The position numbers were made by a program, and so were the translations under genes. DNA of 15,659 nt from CAYLLT01 sp964591605. GTDB lineage: Bacteria; Planctomycetota; Phycisphaerae; UBA1845; PWPN01. Numbering within the stretch: position 1 is the first letter of the stretch; the number at the start of each line of letters is the position of its first letter. Location: assembly GCA_964591605.1 (NCBI GenBank), contig CAZQEN010000168.1:1-15659 (forward strand), in the 5' to 3' direction. Below the pieces are notes generated by a model. That model did not search any database and was not told the DNA's origin. It was given only the letters and a program-made list of their open reading frames with translations. Shown one piece after another: positions 6,692 through 12,928 of the stretch.

Positions 6692-6907
6692 ATGCACGAG
6701 CACGAACATGAACATCAGGTGCCGATCTGGTTCTTCATCGGCTGCCTGCTCACGGTGTACGGCGTGCTGATTCTCGGCTACGGGCTGCTTGGCCCGTCCG
6801 AGCGGCACGTGGCGCTGGCGCATCTCCATGCGGACATCTGGTGGGGTGCCCTGCTGACGGTGCTGGGTCTGGTCTACGTGGTCAAATTCAGGCCGAACAA
6901 ACGGTGA
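6692..6907 (+). CDS. Small His-rich two-helix membrane protein
   Basis: A 71-residue protein beginning MHEHEHEHQVP, with ATG 5 bp after the preceding symporter stop. Residues about 12-33 (IWFFIGCLLTVYGVLILGYG) and 48-65 (DIWWGALLTVLGLVYVVKF) are clear membrane helices. They are linked by a short loop with His residues (ERHVALAHLHADIWW), and the tail is basic (RPNKR), consistent with a cytoplasmic C-terminus. Its position between two SSS transporters resembles the small membrane subunits that accompany some SSS transporters (YhdT with PanF, YjcH with ActP), but I see no homology to those families. The His-Glu alternation at the N-terminus could bind metal; that is speculation. Function unknown. 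Confidence 0.85.
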   Translation: MHEHEHEHQVPIWFFIGCLLTVYGVLILGYGLLGPSERHVALAHLHADIWWGALLTVLGLVYVVKFRPNKR

Positions 6908-6911
6908 GAAT

Positions 6912-6949
6912 GGGGATTGGGGATTAGGGGTTGAGGATGGTTTTGGGGG
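6912..6949 (+). other. G-tract cluster, possible G-quadruplex
   Basis: Four runs of at least four G lie on the plus strand at 6912-6915, 6919-6922, 6927-6930 and 6945-6949, with loops of 3, 4 and 14 nt. They sit in the 123-bp gap between the small membrane protein gene and the second symporter gene, about 80 nt ahead of the latter's start. The first three form a degenerate GGGGATT tandem. Whether it folds in DNA or RNA is unknown. Confidence 0.4.
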
Positions 6950-7030
6950 TCTGCAGTGGCCTCCGGAGCCCCCATCACTGATCCCCGAAACCCGCTGGAG
7001 TTGCATCACACGCAGGAGACCCACAACGAC

Positions 7031-8866
7031 ATGCTCGCCATGCAACTCAAGATCGCGGGAGTCGATCTGGCCATCATCGTTGTGTACTTCGTACTGATCA
7101 TCGGGCTGGGCTGCCTGGCGGGCATGAGGCGCCGCGGGGACGAAGGCAAGAGCTATTTCCTGGCGGGCGGGACGTTGACCTGGCCGATCATCGGCCTGGC
7201 GCTGTTCTCGACGAACATTTCCACGATCCACCTGGTCAGCCAGGCGCAGGAAGGCTTCCTCAACGGCCTGGCGTACGGCAACTTCGAGTGGATGGCGCCG
7301 TTCACGCTGGTCTGCCTGTCGCTGTTCTTCGCCCCGTTCTACCTGCGGTCTGGGGTGGCGACGCTGCCGGATTTCCTCGAGAAACGCTACAGCCGGGCGA
7401 GCCGCAACTGGCTGGCCCTCCTGTCCATTCTCTCGGCGATCATCATCCACATCGGTTTCTCGCTCTACACCGGCGCGATCGTGCTCAAGGAGATGTTCGG
7501 CATCAGCATCATGCAGAGCATCGTGGGCATCTCCATTCTGACCGGCCTCTACACGATCGTGGGGGGCCTCCTGGCCGTGGTGCTGACCGAATCGCTGCAG
7601 ACGCTGATTCTGCTGGGCGGCGCGATTGCCATCACCAGCATCGGCCTGTGGAACGTGGGCGGCTGGAGCGGCCTGAGCCACACGCTGGCCGAGCATGGCG
7701 AGCAGGTCAAGCTGACCATGCTGCGCTCGGCCGACGATCCGGCCAACCTGCCGTGGTATTCGGTGTTCCTGGGCTATCCGGTCATCGGACTGTGGTACTG
7801 GTGCGCGGACCAGACGATCGTTCAGCGCGTGCTGGGGGCCAAGAACGAGAACCACGCCCGAGTCGGTCCGCTGTTCGCCGGATTCATCAAGATCCTGCCC
7901 GTGTTCATCTTCGTGCTGCCCGGCACGATCGCGCTGGGCCTGATTCACCAGGGCAAGCTGCCGCCGCTGCCGGTTCAGGCCCGCACCAAGATGCACTCGG
8001 AGGTACCGCTCACTTCCCAGGAACAGGCTGTGCTCAGCGCGGTCACGGCGCGCAGCAATAGCGAGGAGAAAGCCATCGGCGTCAGTGAGCTCACCCGGGA
8101 GACGGGGCTCACTCCCGCCGCGGTCGAAAACGCCAGCCGCCGGCTGCTGAGTCTCAAGCTGGTCGAGAGCAAGAGCGACGCGGTGTACGCGCACATGATC
8201 ATCAACCTGCTCCCGCCGGGCCTGAAGGGCGTGGTGGCCGCGGCGCTGCTCGCCGCCCTCATGAGCACGGTCTCCGGGGCGCTCAACTCCATTGCCACGC
8301 TCTTCTGTTATGACATCTACAAACAGTGGCGGCCGCACGTGTCCAATCATGCACTGGTGAAGCTGGGGCGCTGGGTGACGTTCATTGCGATGGTGGTGTC
8401 GATCGTCTGGTCGCCGGCCATCGCCCACTACGAGAGCATCTATCAGGGCTCGAACACGCTGATCTGCTACATCGCGCCGCCCATCACCGCGGTATTCCTC
8501 TGGGGCGTCTTCTGGCGGCGGGCGTCGGCGGAAGCGTCGTTCGCCACGCTGATCTGCGGTTCGGGGCTGGGCGCGATCGTGTTCTTCCTTGACTGGAACC
8601 GCAACAAGCCCTGGCTGACGCCCTACGTGCAGTGGAACGTCCCCTTCATGATGGCGGCGTTCTATCTGTTCGTGATCTGCTCGGCCATCTTGATCGTCGT
8701 TTCGCTGCTCCGGCCGATGCCCGGTTCGCATCCGGGCAACGCGCTGGTCTGGAAGAGCCCGCTCGAGGCGCTGCGCGGCGAGGCCTGGCGCGGTATCGGG
8801 AACTACAAGTTCCTGGCCGGCCTGCTGGTGGCGGTGATGGTCGCGCTTTACATCATCTTCGCGTGA
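7031..8866 (+). CDS. SSS-family sodium/solute symporter with a winged-helix-like insertion
   Basis: A 611-residue SSS-family transporter. Helix 1 is at about 11-31, then KSYFLAGGTLTWPIIGLALF, NISTIHLVSQAQEGF, YPVIGLWYWCADQTIVQRVL at 249-268, and the sodium-site helix LLPPGLKGVVAAALLAALMS with ALNSIATLFCYDIY at 393-430. These are strong family signatures. Between helix PVFIFVLPGTIALGLIH and LLPPGLKG, where relatives have a loop of about 25-30 residues, lie about 70 extra residues (309-381). Within them, GVSELTRETGLTPAAVEN (350-367) and RRLLSLKLVES (370-380) read like the recognition helices and turn of a winged-helix domain. I chose ATG 7031 because AGGAG is at 7014-7018, although its 12-nt spacing is long. 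GTG 6956 would add 25 polar residues and lies next to the G-tracts. The solute is unknown. Confidence 0.92.
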   Translation: MLAMQLKIAGVDLAIIVVYFVLIIGLGCLAGMRRRGDEGKSYFLAGGTLTWPIIGLALFSTNISTIHLVSQAQEGFLNGLAYGNFEWMAPFTLVCLSLFFAPFYLRSGVATLPDFLEKRYSRASRNWLALLSILSAIIIHIGFSLYTGAIVLKEMFGISIMQSIVGISILTGLYTIVGGLLAVVLTESLQTLILLGGAIAITSIGLWNVGGWSGLSHTLAEHGEQVKLTMLRSADDPANLPWYSVFLGYPVIGLWYWCADQTIVQRVLGAKNENHARVGPLFAGFIKILPVFIFVLPGTIALGLIHQGKLPPLPVQARTKMHSEVPLTSQEQAVLSAVTARSNSEEKAIGVSELTRETGLTPAAVENASRRLLSLKLVESKSDAVYAHMIINLLPPGLKGVVAAALLAALMSTVSGALNSIATLFCYDIYKQWRPHVSNHALVKLGRWVTFIAMVVSIVWSPAIAHYESIYQGSNTLICYIAPPITAVFLWGVFWRRASAEASFATLICGSGLGAIVFFLDWNRNKPWLTPYVQWNVPFMMAAFYLFVICSAILIVVSLLRPMPGSHPGNALVWKSPLEALRGEAWRGIGNYKFLAGLLVAVMVALYIIFA

Positions 8867-8884
8867 GATTCAACCATGATGAGC

Positions 8885-9020
8885 GCCGGGGCGAGTTCGT
8901 GCCAGGGCTTAACGCCGGGGCGAGTTCGTGCCGAGGCTTAATGCCGAGGCGATTCAGTGTCGCGGCGATTCAGTGTCGGGGCGATGTAGTGTCGGGGCGA
9001 TTCAATGCCCTGGCGATTCA
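8885..9020. repeat. Degenerate 16-nt tandem repeat array
   Basis: Units are variants of GTCGGGGCGATTCAGT. A 29-nt double unit (GCCGGGGCGAGTTCGT plus a 13-nt short unit) occurs twice at 8885-8913 and 8914-8942. Four 16-nt units follow at 8943, 8959, 8975 and 8991, then a partial unit at 9007. It starts 19 bp after the second symporter stop. There are no unique spacers, so it is not a CRISPR array. Confidence 0.75.
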
Positions 9021-9040
9021 GCCGCGGAGCGGCGTCAGGT

Positions 9041-9213
9041 GGTAGCCCACGGCGTCAGCCGTGGGAACGGTGGGCCATGAGAGAATCAGCCCCGGAAGGG
9101 GCGAAAGAACGCCCCACGGCCTTCTATCGCCCTGTCCGGGGCTTGGCTCCCAGGCCGTCACGAGCCCCAGGGCTGACGCCCTGGGCTACCGCGCCTTATG
9201 CCCCTTCCGGGGC
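9041..9213. repeat. Composite palindromic repeat (hairpins A, C, A', C')
   Basis: Hairpin A is CCCACGGC/GCCGTGGG (9046-9053, 9058-9065). Its inverted relative A' is CCCAGGGC/GCCCTGGG (9166-9173, 9178-9185). C is GCCCCGGAAGGGGC at 9089-9102, with an exact inverted copy at 9200-9213. ACGGCCT (9116-9122) and AGGCCGT (9152-9158) form a further pair between them. A and A' differ by compensating changes in both arms of the hairpin. The interleaved order A-C-A'-C' cannot form one nested fold, which points to independent local hairpins. No gene is seen in this stretch. Confidence 0.75.
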
Positions 9214-9224
9214 TGCCGGGCTGC

Positions 9225-9257
9225 CGCGGTCGGGGCTGCGGGGCCGCCCCTGCCGCG
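9225..9257. repeat. GC-rich hairpin
   Basis: CGCGG (9225-9229) and GGGGC (9232-9236) pair with GCCCC (9246-9250) and CCGCG (9253-9257), with a symmetric 2-nt internal loop. It lies 93 bp upstream of the first binding-protein gene and follows the composite repeat. It may be part of the same repeat island or an early termination signal, but no T-run follows. Confidence 0.45.
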
Positions 9258-9349
9258 CTGGTCCGGCATCTCGCCCGCGGCGGCGGCCTCACGACGCGCT
9301 CGGCCGGATCGGTTGTCGAATACAAGGCGCTCAGGTTAAGTTTCAGGGT

Positions 9350-10390
9350 ATGCGCAAAGTCGGATCGTACATCACGCTTCTTGGCCTGGCGGCTTTCTGC
9401 TGCACGTGCAGCAGGAACGAGCCGGACGCGACGCCAGGCGTCGCCGCCACCGGCCCCGCGACACAGTCCGCTGCGCGGGCTGCGCCGCTCCGGATCGCGG
9501 TCATCCCCAAAAGCGTCATGCGCGAATTCTGGCGGGCCGTTCACGCCGGGGCGGCCAGGGCCGAGCTCGAGCTCGAGGGCGTGCAGATCATCTGGAAAGG
9601 GCCGCTCAACGAGAACGACCGTGCCCATCAGATCAACGTGGTCGAGGATTTCATCAACGCGGGCGTCTCGGGCATCGTGCTCGCGCCGCTCGACCGCACC
9701 GCGCTGGTGGGGATCGTCGCCGAAGCCCGCAAGGCCGGCATTCCGAGCGTGATCATCGACTCGGATTTGAATGGCACAGCCGGAACCGACTTCGTGAGTT
9801 TCGTGGCCACCGACAACCGCGCCGGCGGCGCCAAGGCCGGACGTCATCTCGGCAAACTGCTCGACGGAAAGGGCAGCGTCCTGGTGATGCGGCACATGGT
9901 CGGCTCGGCGAGCACCAACGCCCGCGAGGAAGGCTGCCTCGACACTTTCTCGAAGGAATTCCCGGAGATCCGCATCCTGTCGTCCGACCAGTACGCCGGC
10001 CCGACGCAGGAATCGGCCATGTCCAAGGCCGAGAGCCTGCTGAGTCGGTTCCCGCAGGTGGACGGCATCTTCTGCCCCAACGACACCAGCGCGTTCGGCA
10101 TGCTCCGCGCCCTGCAGCAGGCCGGCCGTGCGGGCAAGGTCAGGTTCGTCGGCTTCGACGCCATCCCGCAGTTCATCGAGGCGATGAAGGCGGGCCAGAT
10201 GCACGGCTTCGTCGTTCAGGACCCGTTCAACATGGGATACCAGTCGGTGATGACGCTGGTCAGCCATCTTCGCGGCAGCCAGGTCGCCCGGCGGATCGAT
10301 ACCGGCAGCGAGGTGGTCACGCCCGAGAACATGAACGAGCCGCGGATTCGCGACCTGCTCGCCCCGCCGATTGACAGATACCTGAAGTGA
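9350..10390 (+). CDS. Sugar ABC transporter substrate-binding lipoprotein, RbsB-like (first of two)
   Basis: A 346-residue extracytoplasmic binding protein of the ribose-binding/LacI-like type. An N-terminal signal (VGSYITLLGLAAF) runs into a Cys-rich stretch, CCTC at 17-20. The lipobox is not canonical (Phe before the first Cys), so lipidation is likely but not certain. A Pro/Ala-rich linker follows to about 46. Lobe 1 begins PLRIAVIPKSVMREFWRAVH, with VPIRSTW-free, intact motifs IIWKGPLNENDRAHQINVVE, GIVLAPLDRTAL and VIIDSDL. FVATDNRAGG leads into lobe 2, with VDGIFCPNDTSAFGMLRAL and QDPFNMGY. This set is typical of pentose/hexose binders. I chose ATG 9350 because it directly precedes the signal peptide; AGGG sits very close to it and is a poor Shine-Dalgarno. 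The next gene, a paralogue, begins 10 bp downstream. Confidence 0.92.
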   Translation: MRKVGSYITLLGLAAFCCTCSRNEPDATPGVAATGPATQSAARAAPLRIAVIPKSVMREFWRAVHAGAARAELELEGVQIIWKGPLNENDRAHQINVVEDFINAGVSGIVLAPLDRTALVGIVAEARKAGIPSVIIDSDLNGTAGTDFVSFVATDNRAGGAKAGRHLGKLLDGKGSVLVMRHMVGSASTNAREEGCLDTFSKEFPEIRILSSDQYAGPTQESAMSKAESLLSRFPQVDGIFCPNDTSAFGMLRALQQAGRAGKVRFVGFDAIPQFIEAMKAGQMHGFVVQDPFNMGYQSVMTLVSHLRGSQVARRIDTGSEVVTPENMNEPRIRDLLAPPIDRYLK

Positions 10391-10400
10391 GTGGAGACGC

Positions 10401-11662
10401 GTGAGGTCACAAGCTGCGATTTCCACGACCATCGTTGCCGCCATCGTCGGGCTGGTTCTGACGGGCTGCGGGAAGAACGACTCTGGCAAGTCGACGGCCA
10501 CCCTTGACACCCGGCCAACGCCCGGCGTTCCCGCCGAAGGCGGGGCGGGCTCCGCCCGCGGCCGCGTGTCAAGGGCCACCGCGCCGGCGAGTGGCGCACG
10601 GCTGCTCAGGATCGCCGTCATCCCGAAGGCGACGAACCACGAATACTGGAAGGCGGTGCACGCGGGCGCGATCAAGGCCGAGCAGGAGCTCGGGAACGTC
10701 CAGACCATCTGGAAGGGGCCGCCCCGCGAAGACGACCGCGAAGGGCAGATCAACGTCGTCGACGATTTCGTGAACGCCGGCGTGGCGGGCATGACGGTCG
10801 CGGCGCTGGACGACACGGCGCTGCTGCGGCCGATTCAGGCGGCGATGAAGGCAGGCATCCCGGTGGTGATGATGGACTCGGGCATCCGCGGCGATGCGGG
10901 ACGCGACTACGTGAGCTTCGTGGCCACCGACAACATCGAGGGCGGGCGCAAGGCGGCCCGTCGCATGGGCGAGGTGCTCGGCGGAAGAGGCAAAGTCATC
11001 CTCCTGCGCTACCAGGTCGGCTCCGGCAGCACCACCGACCGCGAGGAGGGCTTTCTGGCGGAGCTGAAGGCCTCCTTCCCGGACATCCGGATTCTCTCGT
11101 CGGACCAGTACGCCGGCGCGACCACTGAATCCGCCTACGCCAAGGCGGAGAACCTGCTCCAGAGGTTCCGCGAGGTGGACGGGATCTTCGCCCCGTGCGA
11201 ACCCGCCGTGTTCGGCGTGCTGCGGGCGCTTCAGAGCGCCGGCCTGGCGGGCAAGGTCAAGCTGGTGGGTTTCGACCGCTCCGACAAGCTGACGGCCGCC
11301 CTCAAGACCGGCGACATCCACGGCCTGGTGCTGCAGGACCCGATCAACATCGGCTATCTCGCGGTNNNNNNNNNNNNNNNNNNNNNNNNNNNNNNNNNNN
11401 NNNNNNNNNNNNNNNNNNNNNNNNNNNNNNNNNNNNNNNNNNNNNNNNNNNNNNNNNNNNNNNNNGCGACATCCACGGCCTGGTGCTGCAGGACCCGATC
11501 AACATCGGCTATCTCGCGGTGAAGACGCTCGCGGCCCACCTGCACGGCGAAAAAGTCCCGGCCCGCATCGATACCGGCAGCCGCGTGGCCACGCCGCAGA
11601 GCATGAACGAGCCGGAAATCCGCGATCTGCTGAACCCGCCTGTCGAGAAGTACCTCAGGTAG
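10401..11662 (+). CDS. Sugar ABC transporter substrate-binding lipoprotein, RbsB-like (second of two; split by assembly gap)
   Basis: Paralogue of the preceding gene, roughly half identical by eye. GTG 10401 has GGAG 4 nt upstream of the spacer. The signal IVAAIVGLVLTGC has a canonical lipobox with Cys23. The mature lobes start LLRIAVIPKATNHEYWKAVH, with FVATDNIEGGRKAARRMGEV and SDQYAG, and end in RIDTGSRVATPQSMNEPEIR. Residues about 33-60 are encoded by a copy of the 85-bp cloverleaf repeat, placed in the linker behind the lipid anchor. The coding sequence is broken by 100 N at 11366-11465. The 55 bases before the gap recur right after it (11466-11520), so removing 155 bp restores one continuous 368-residue frame (965 + 142 coding bases). 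The gene is therefore probably intact in the organism. It is followed 5 bp later by the permease gene, so an operon is likely. Confidence 0.9.
10496..10580. repeat. 85-bp cloverleaf repeat, copy inside a binding-protein gene
   Basis: Second copy of the element at 4364-4448, in the same orientation, with 80 of 85 bases identical. Outer stem 10501-10516 with 10560-10575 has one C-C mismatch. The three inner hairpins are identical to the first copy. All five differences lie in the junction-side end of the outer stem, and one is a compensated change (A-T at 4381/4431 to G-C at 10513/10563). GCCACC frames the insert at 10497-10502 and 10575-10580, a 78-bp step that preserves the reading frame. Confidence 0.88.
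11311..11520. other. Assembly gap (100 N) flanked by an exact 55-bp duplicate
   Basis: Bases 11366-11465 are 100 N. The 55 bases at 11311-11365 are identical to 11466-11520. A round 100-N filler with a 55-bp identical end on both sides is what a scaffolder produces when two overlapping contigs of a k=55 assembly are joined without merging. Collapsing the overlap restores the binding-protein reading frame exactly. Confidence 0.92.
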
Positions 11663-11667
11663 ACCCG

Positions 11668-12783
11668 ATGGAACCCGCACTACGCACTTCCAGGAGCATG
11701 TCACGCACGCGAGCGTTCCTCAATGCGATTGCGCCGCTGCTGGTGCTGGGTCTGATCATCCTCGGCTTTGCGGCCGCCTCACAGATCACCGCCGGCCTCG
11801 ACCAGTACGCCTTCCTGTGCGAACGGGCCGAGCGCCGCGCCCAGGCAGGGTTACCCGCCGAACCGATGCCCACCCGCTGGGAACTCATCCGCGCGCATGA
11901 GAACCGGTTCCTGACCCTCAACACGTTCCGATCGACCGCCAACCAGATGGTCTCCGTAGGCATCGCGGCCATGGGCATGACGATGATCATCATCAGCGGC
12001 GGGATCGATCTGTCCGTGGGGTCGGTGATGGCCCTCACCAGCGTCATGGTCGCCTGGTGTCTGCGCGAGGGCTGGTCGCCGGTCCCCGCGGCGCTGGCAG
12101 GCATCCTGCTCGGGGGCCTGTGCAGCCTGGTGAACGCGAGCATGATCACGCAGTTGAAGGTCGTGCCCTTCATCGCCACGCTGGGCATGTGGGGCATCGC
12201 CCGCGGCGCGGCCAAGGGCATCTCGCACGAGCAGAAGATCGACGCCCCGGCCGGCTGGCTGGGCGCGCACGTGCTGGTGCGCGAGCCGGAGCCGGCCTGG
12301 CTTCTCGTCTCGCCCGGCGTGTGGACGCTGGTGCTGCTGGCTGTGCTGGTGTGGGTGATCCTGCGCTTCACCCGGTTGGGGCGTTACACGTTCGCGATCG
12401 GGTCCAACGAGCTGGCCACGCGCCTGGCCGGCATCAACGTCGATCGGGTCAAGCTCGCCCTCTACTGCCTTGCCGGCCTGACCACCGGCCTGGCCGGCGT
12501 GATGCAGTTCTGCCGGCTGACGGTAGGCGACCCGACCACCGCCATGGGCGCGGAGCTCGATGTGATCGCGGCCGTGGTCATCGGCGGGGCGAGTCTCTCC
12601 GGCGGTGAGGGCTCGGTCTTCGGCTCACTCATCGGAGCGCTGATCATGGCGTTCCTCCGCGTCGGCTGCGATCACGTCGGCGTCCCGAGCTGGGTGCAGG
12701 AGATCCTCATCGGGATGATCATCGTTCTGGCCGTCGCGCTCGACTACTTCCGCCGCCGCGAGCCCGGTCGGGCGAGCAACTGA
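11668..12783 (+). CDS. Sugar ABC transporter permease, RbsC-like (BPD_transp_2)
   Basis: A 371-residue inner-membrane permease of the ribose/xylose/galactose type. The N-terminal helix at 21-38 (IAPLLVLGLIILGFAAAS) is followed by a polar segment of about 45 residues (41-88), longer than usual. Next are the hallmark GMTMIIISGGIDLSVGSVMA around 103-122, FIATLGMWGIARG, and the cytoplasmic coupling region FAIGSNELATRLAGINVDRV. VIGGASLSGGEGSVFGSLIG and terminal helices complete it. It should form the channel for the two upstream binding proteins. An ATPase (RbsA-like) is required for activity in this family, but none is encoded in the window. The start is ATG 11668, 5 bp after the previous stop, with AGG about 9 nt upstream. 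ATG 11698 has AGGAG too close to it. Confidence 0.93.
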   Translation: MEPALRTSRSMSRTRAFLNAIAPLLVLGLIILGFAAASQITAGLDQYAFLCERAERRAQAGLPAEPMPTRWELIRAHENRFLTLNTFRSTANQMVSVGIAAMGMTMIIISGGIDLSVGSVMALTSVMVAWCLREGWSPVPAALAGILLGGLCSLVNASMITQLKVVPFIATLGMWGIARGAAKGISHEQKIDAPAGWLGAHVLVREPEPAWLLVSPGVWTLVLLAVLVWVILRFTRLGRYTFAIGSNELATRLAGINVDRVKLALYCLAGLTTGLAGVMQFCRLTVGDPTTAMGAELDVIAAVVIGGASLSGGEGSVFGSLIGALIMAFLRVGCDHVGVPSWVQEILIGMIIVLAVALDYFRRREPGRASN

Positions 12784-12840
12784 CCCGCGGCGTCGAATCC
12801 GGCCCGCCTGATGGTCGTCGTCCCCGCAGAATGCGGCACT

Positions 12841-12865
12841 GAGGCATCTCTGGTTGAGAGGCCTC
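12841..12865. terminator. Bulged hairpin after the permease gene (possible terminator)
   Basis: GAGGC (12841-12845) and CTCT (12848-12851) pair with AGAG (12857-12860) and GCCTC (12861-12865), with an AT bulge and a GGTTG loop. It lies 57 bp after the permease stop. No U-tract follows, so intrinsic termination is doubtful. It overlaps a TTG codon at 12854, which makes that codon an unlikely translation start for the next gene. Confidence 0.4.
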
Positions 12866-12928
12866 GTGGCCTTGGGTACCATCTCGCCCGAGCCGCCAGC
12901 CAGGAATCCACCGTGCAAGGAGAACGAT

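Noticed and set aside
6956..7030. GTG 6956 as start of the second symporter
   Set aside because: It would add 25 polar residues from a region of G-tracts without a convincing ribosome-binding site; ATG 7031 directly precedes the first helix and has AGGAG upstream.
6674..8731. Open frame of 685 codons on the minus strand across the second symporter
   Set aside because: It mirrors a well-supported SSS gene; its product is low-complexity (His, Arg, Asp, Gln) with no recognisable domain. The same holds for the minus-strand frames at 4560-5708 and 9158-10816.
8885..9020. CRISPR array
   Set aside because: Units are contiguous and degenerate with no unique spacers, and no cas genes are present.
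9005..9349. N-terminal extension of the first binding protein through the repeat island
   Set aside because: The extra residues are translated hairpin repeats; the signal peptide begins at ATG 9350.
11366..11465. Insertion or real duplication splitting the second binding-protein gene
   Set aside because: The block is exactly 100 N and its flanks are an identical 55-bp overlap; collapsing it restores the frame, which fits a scaffolding artefact.
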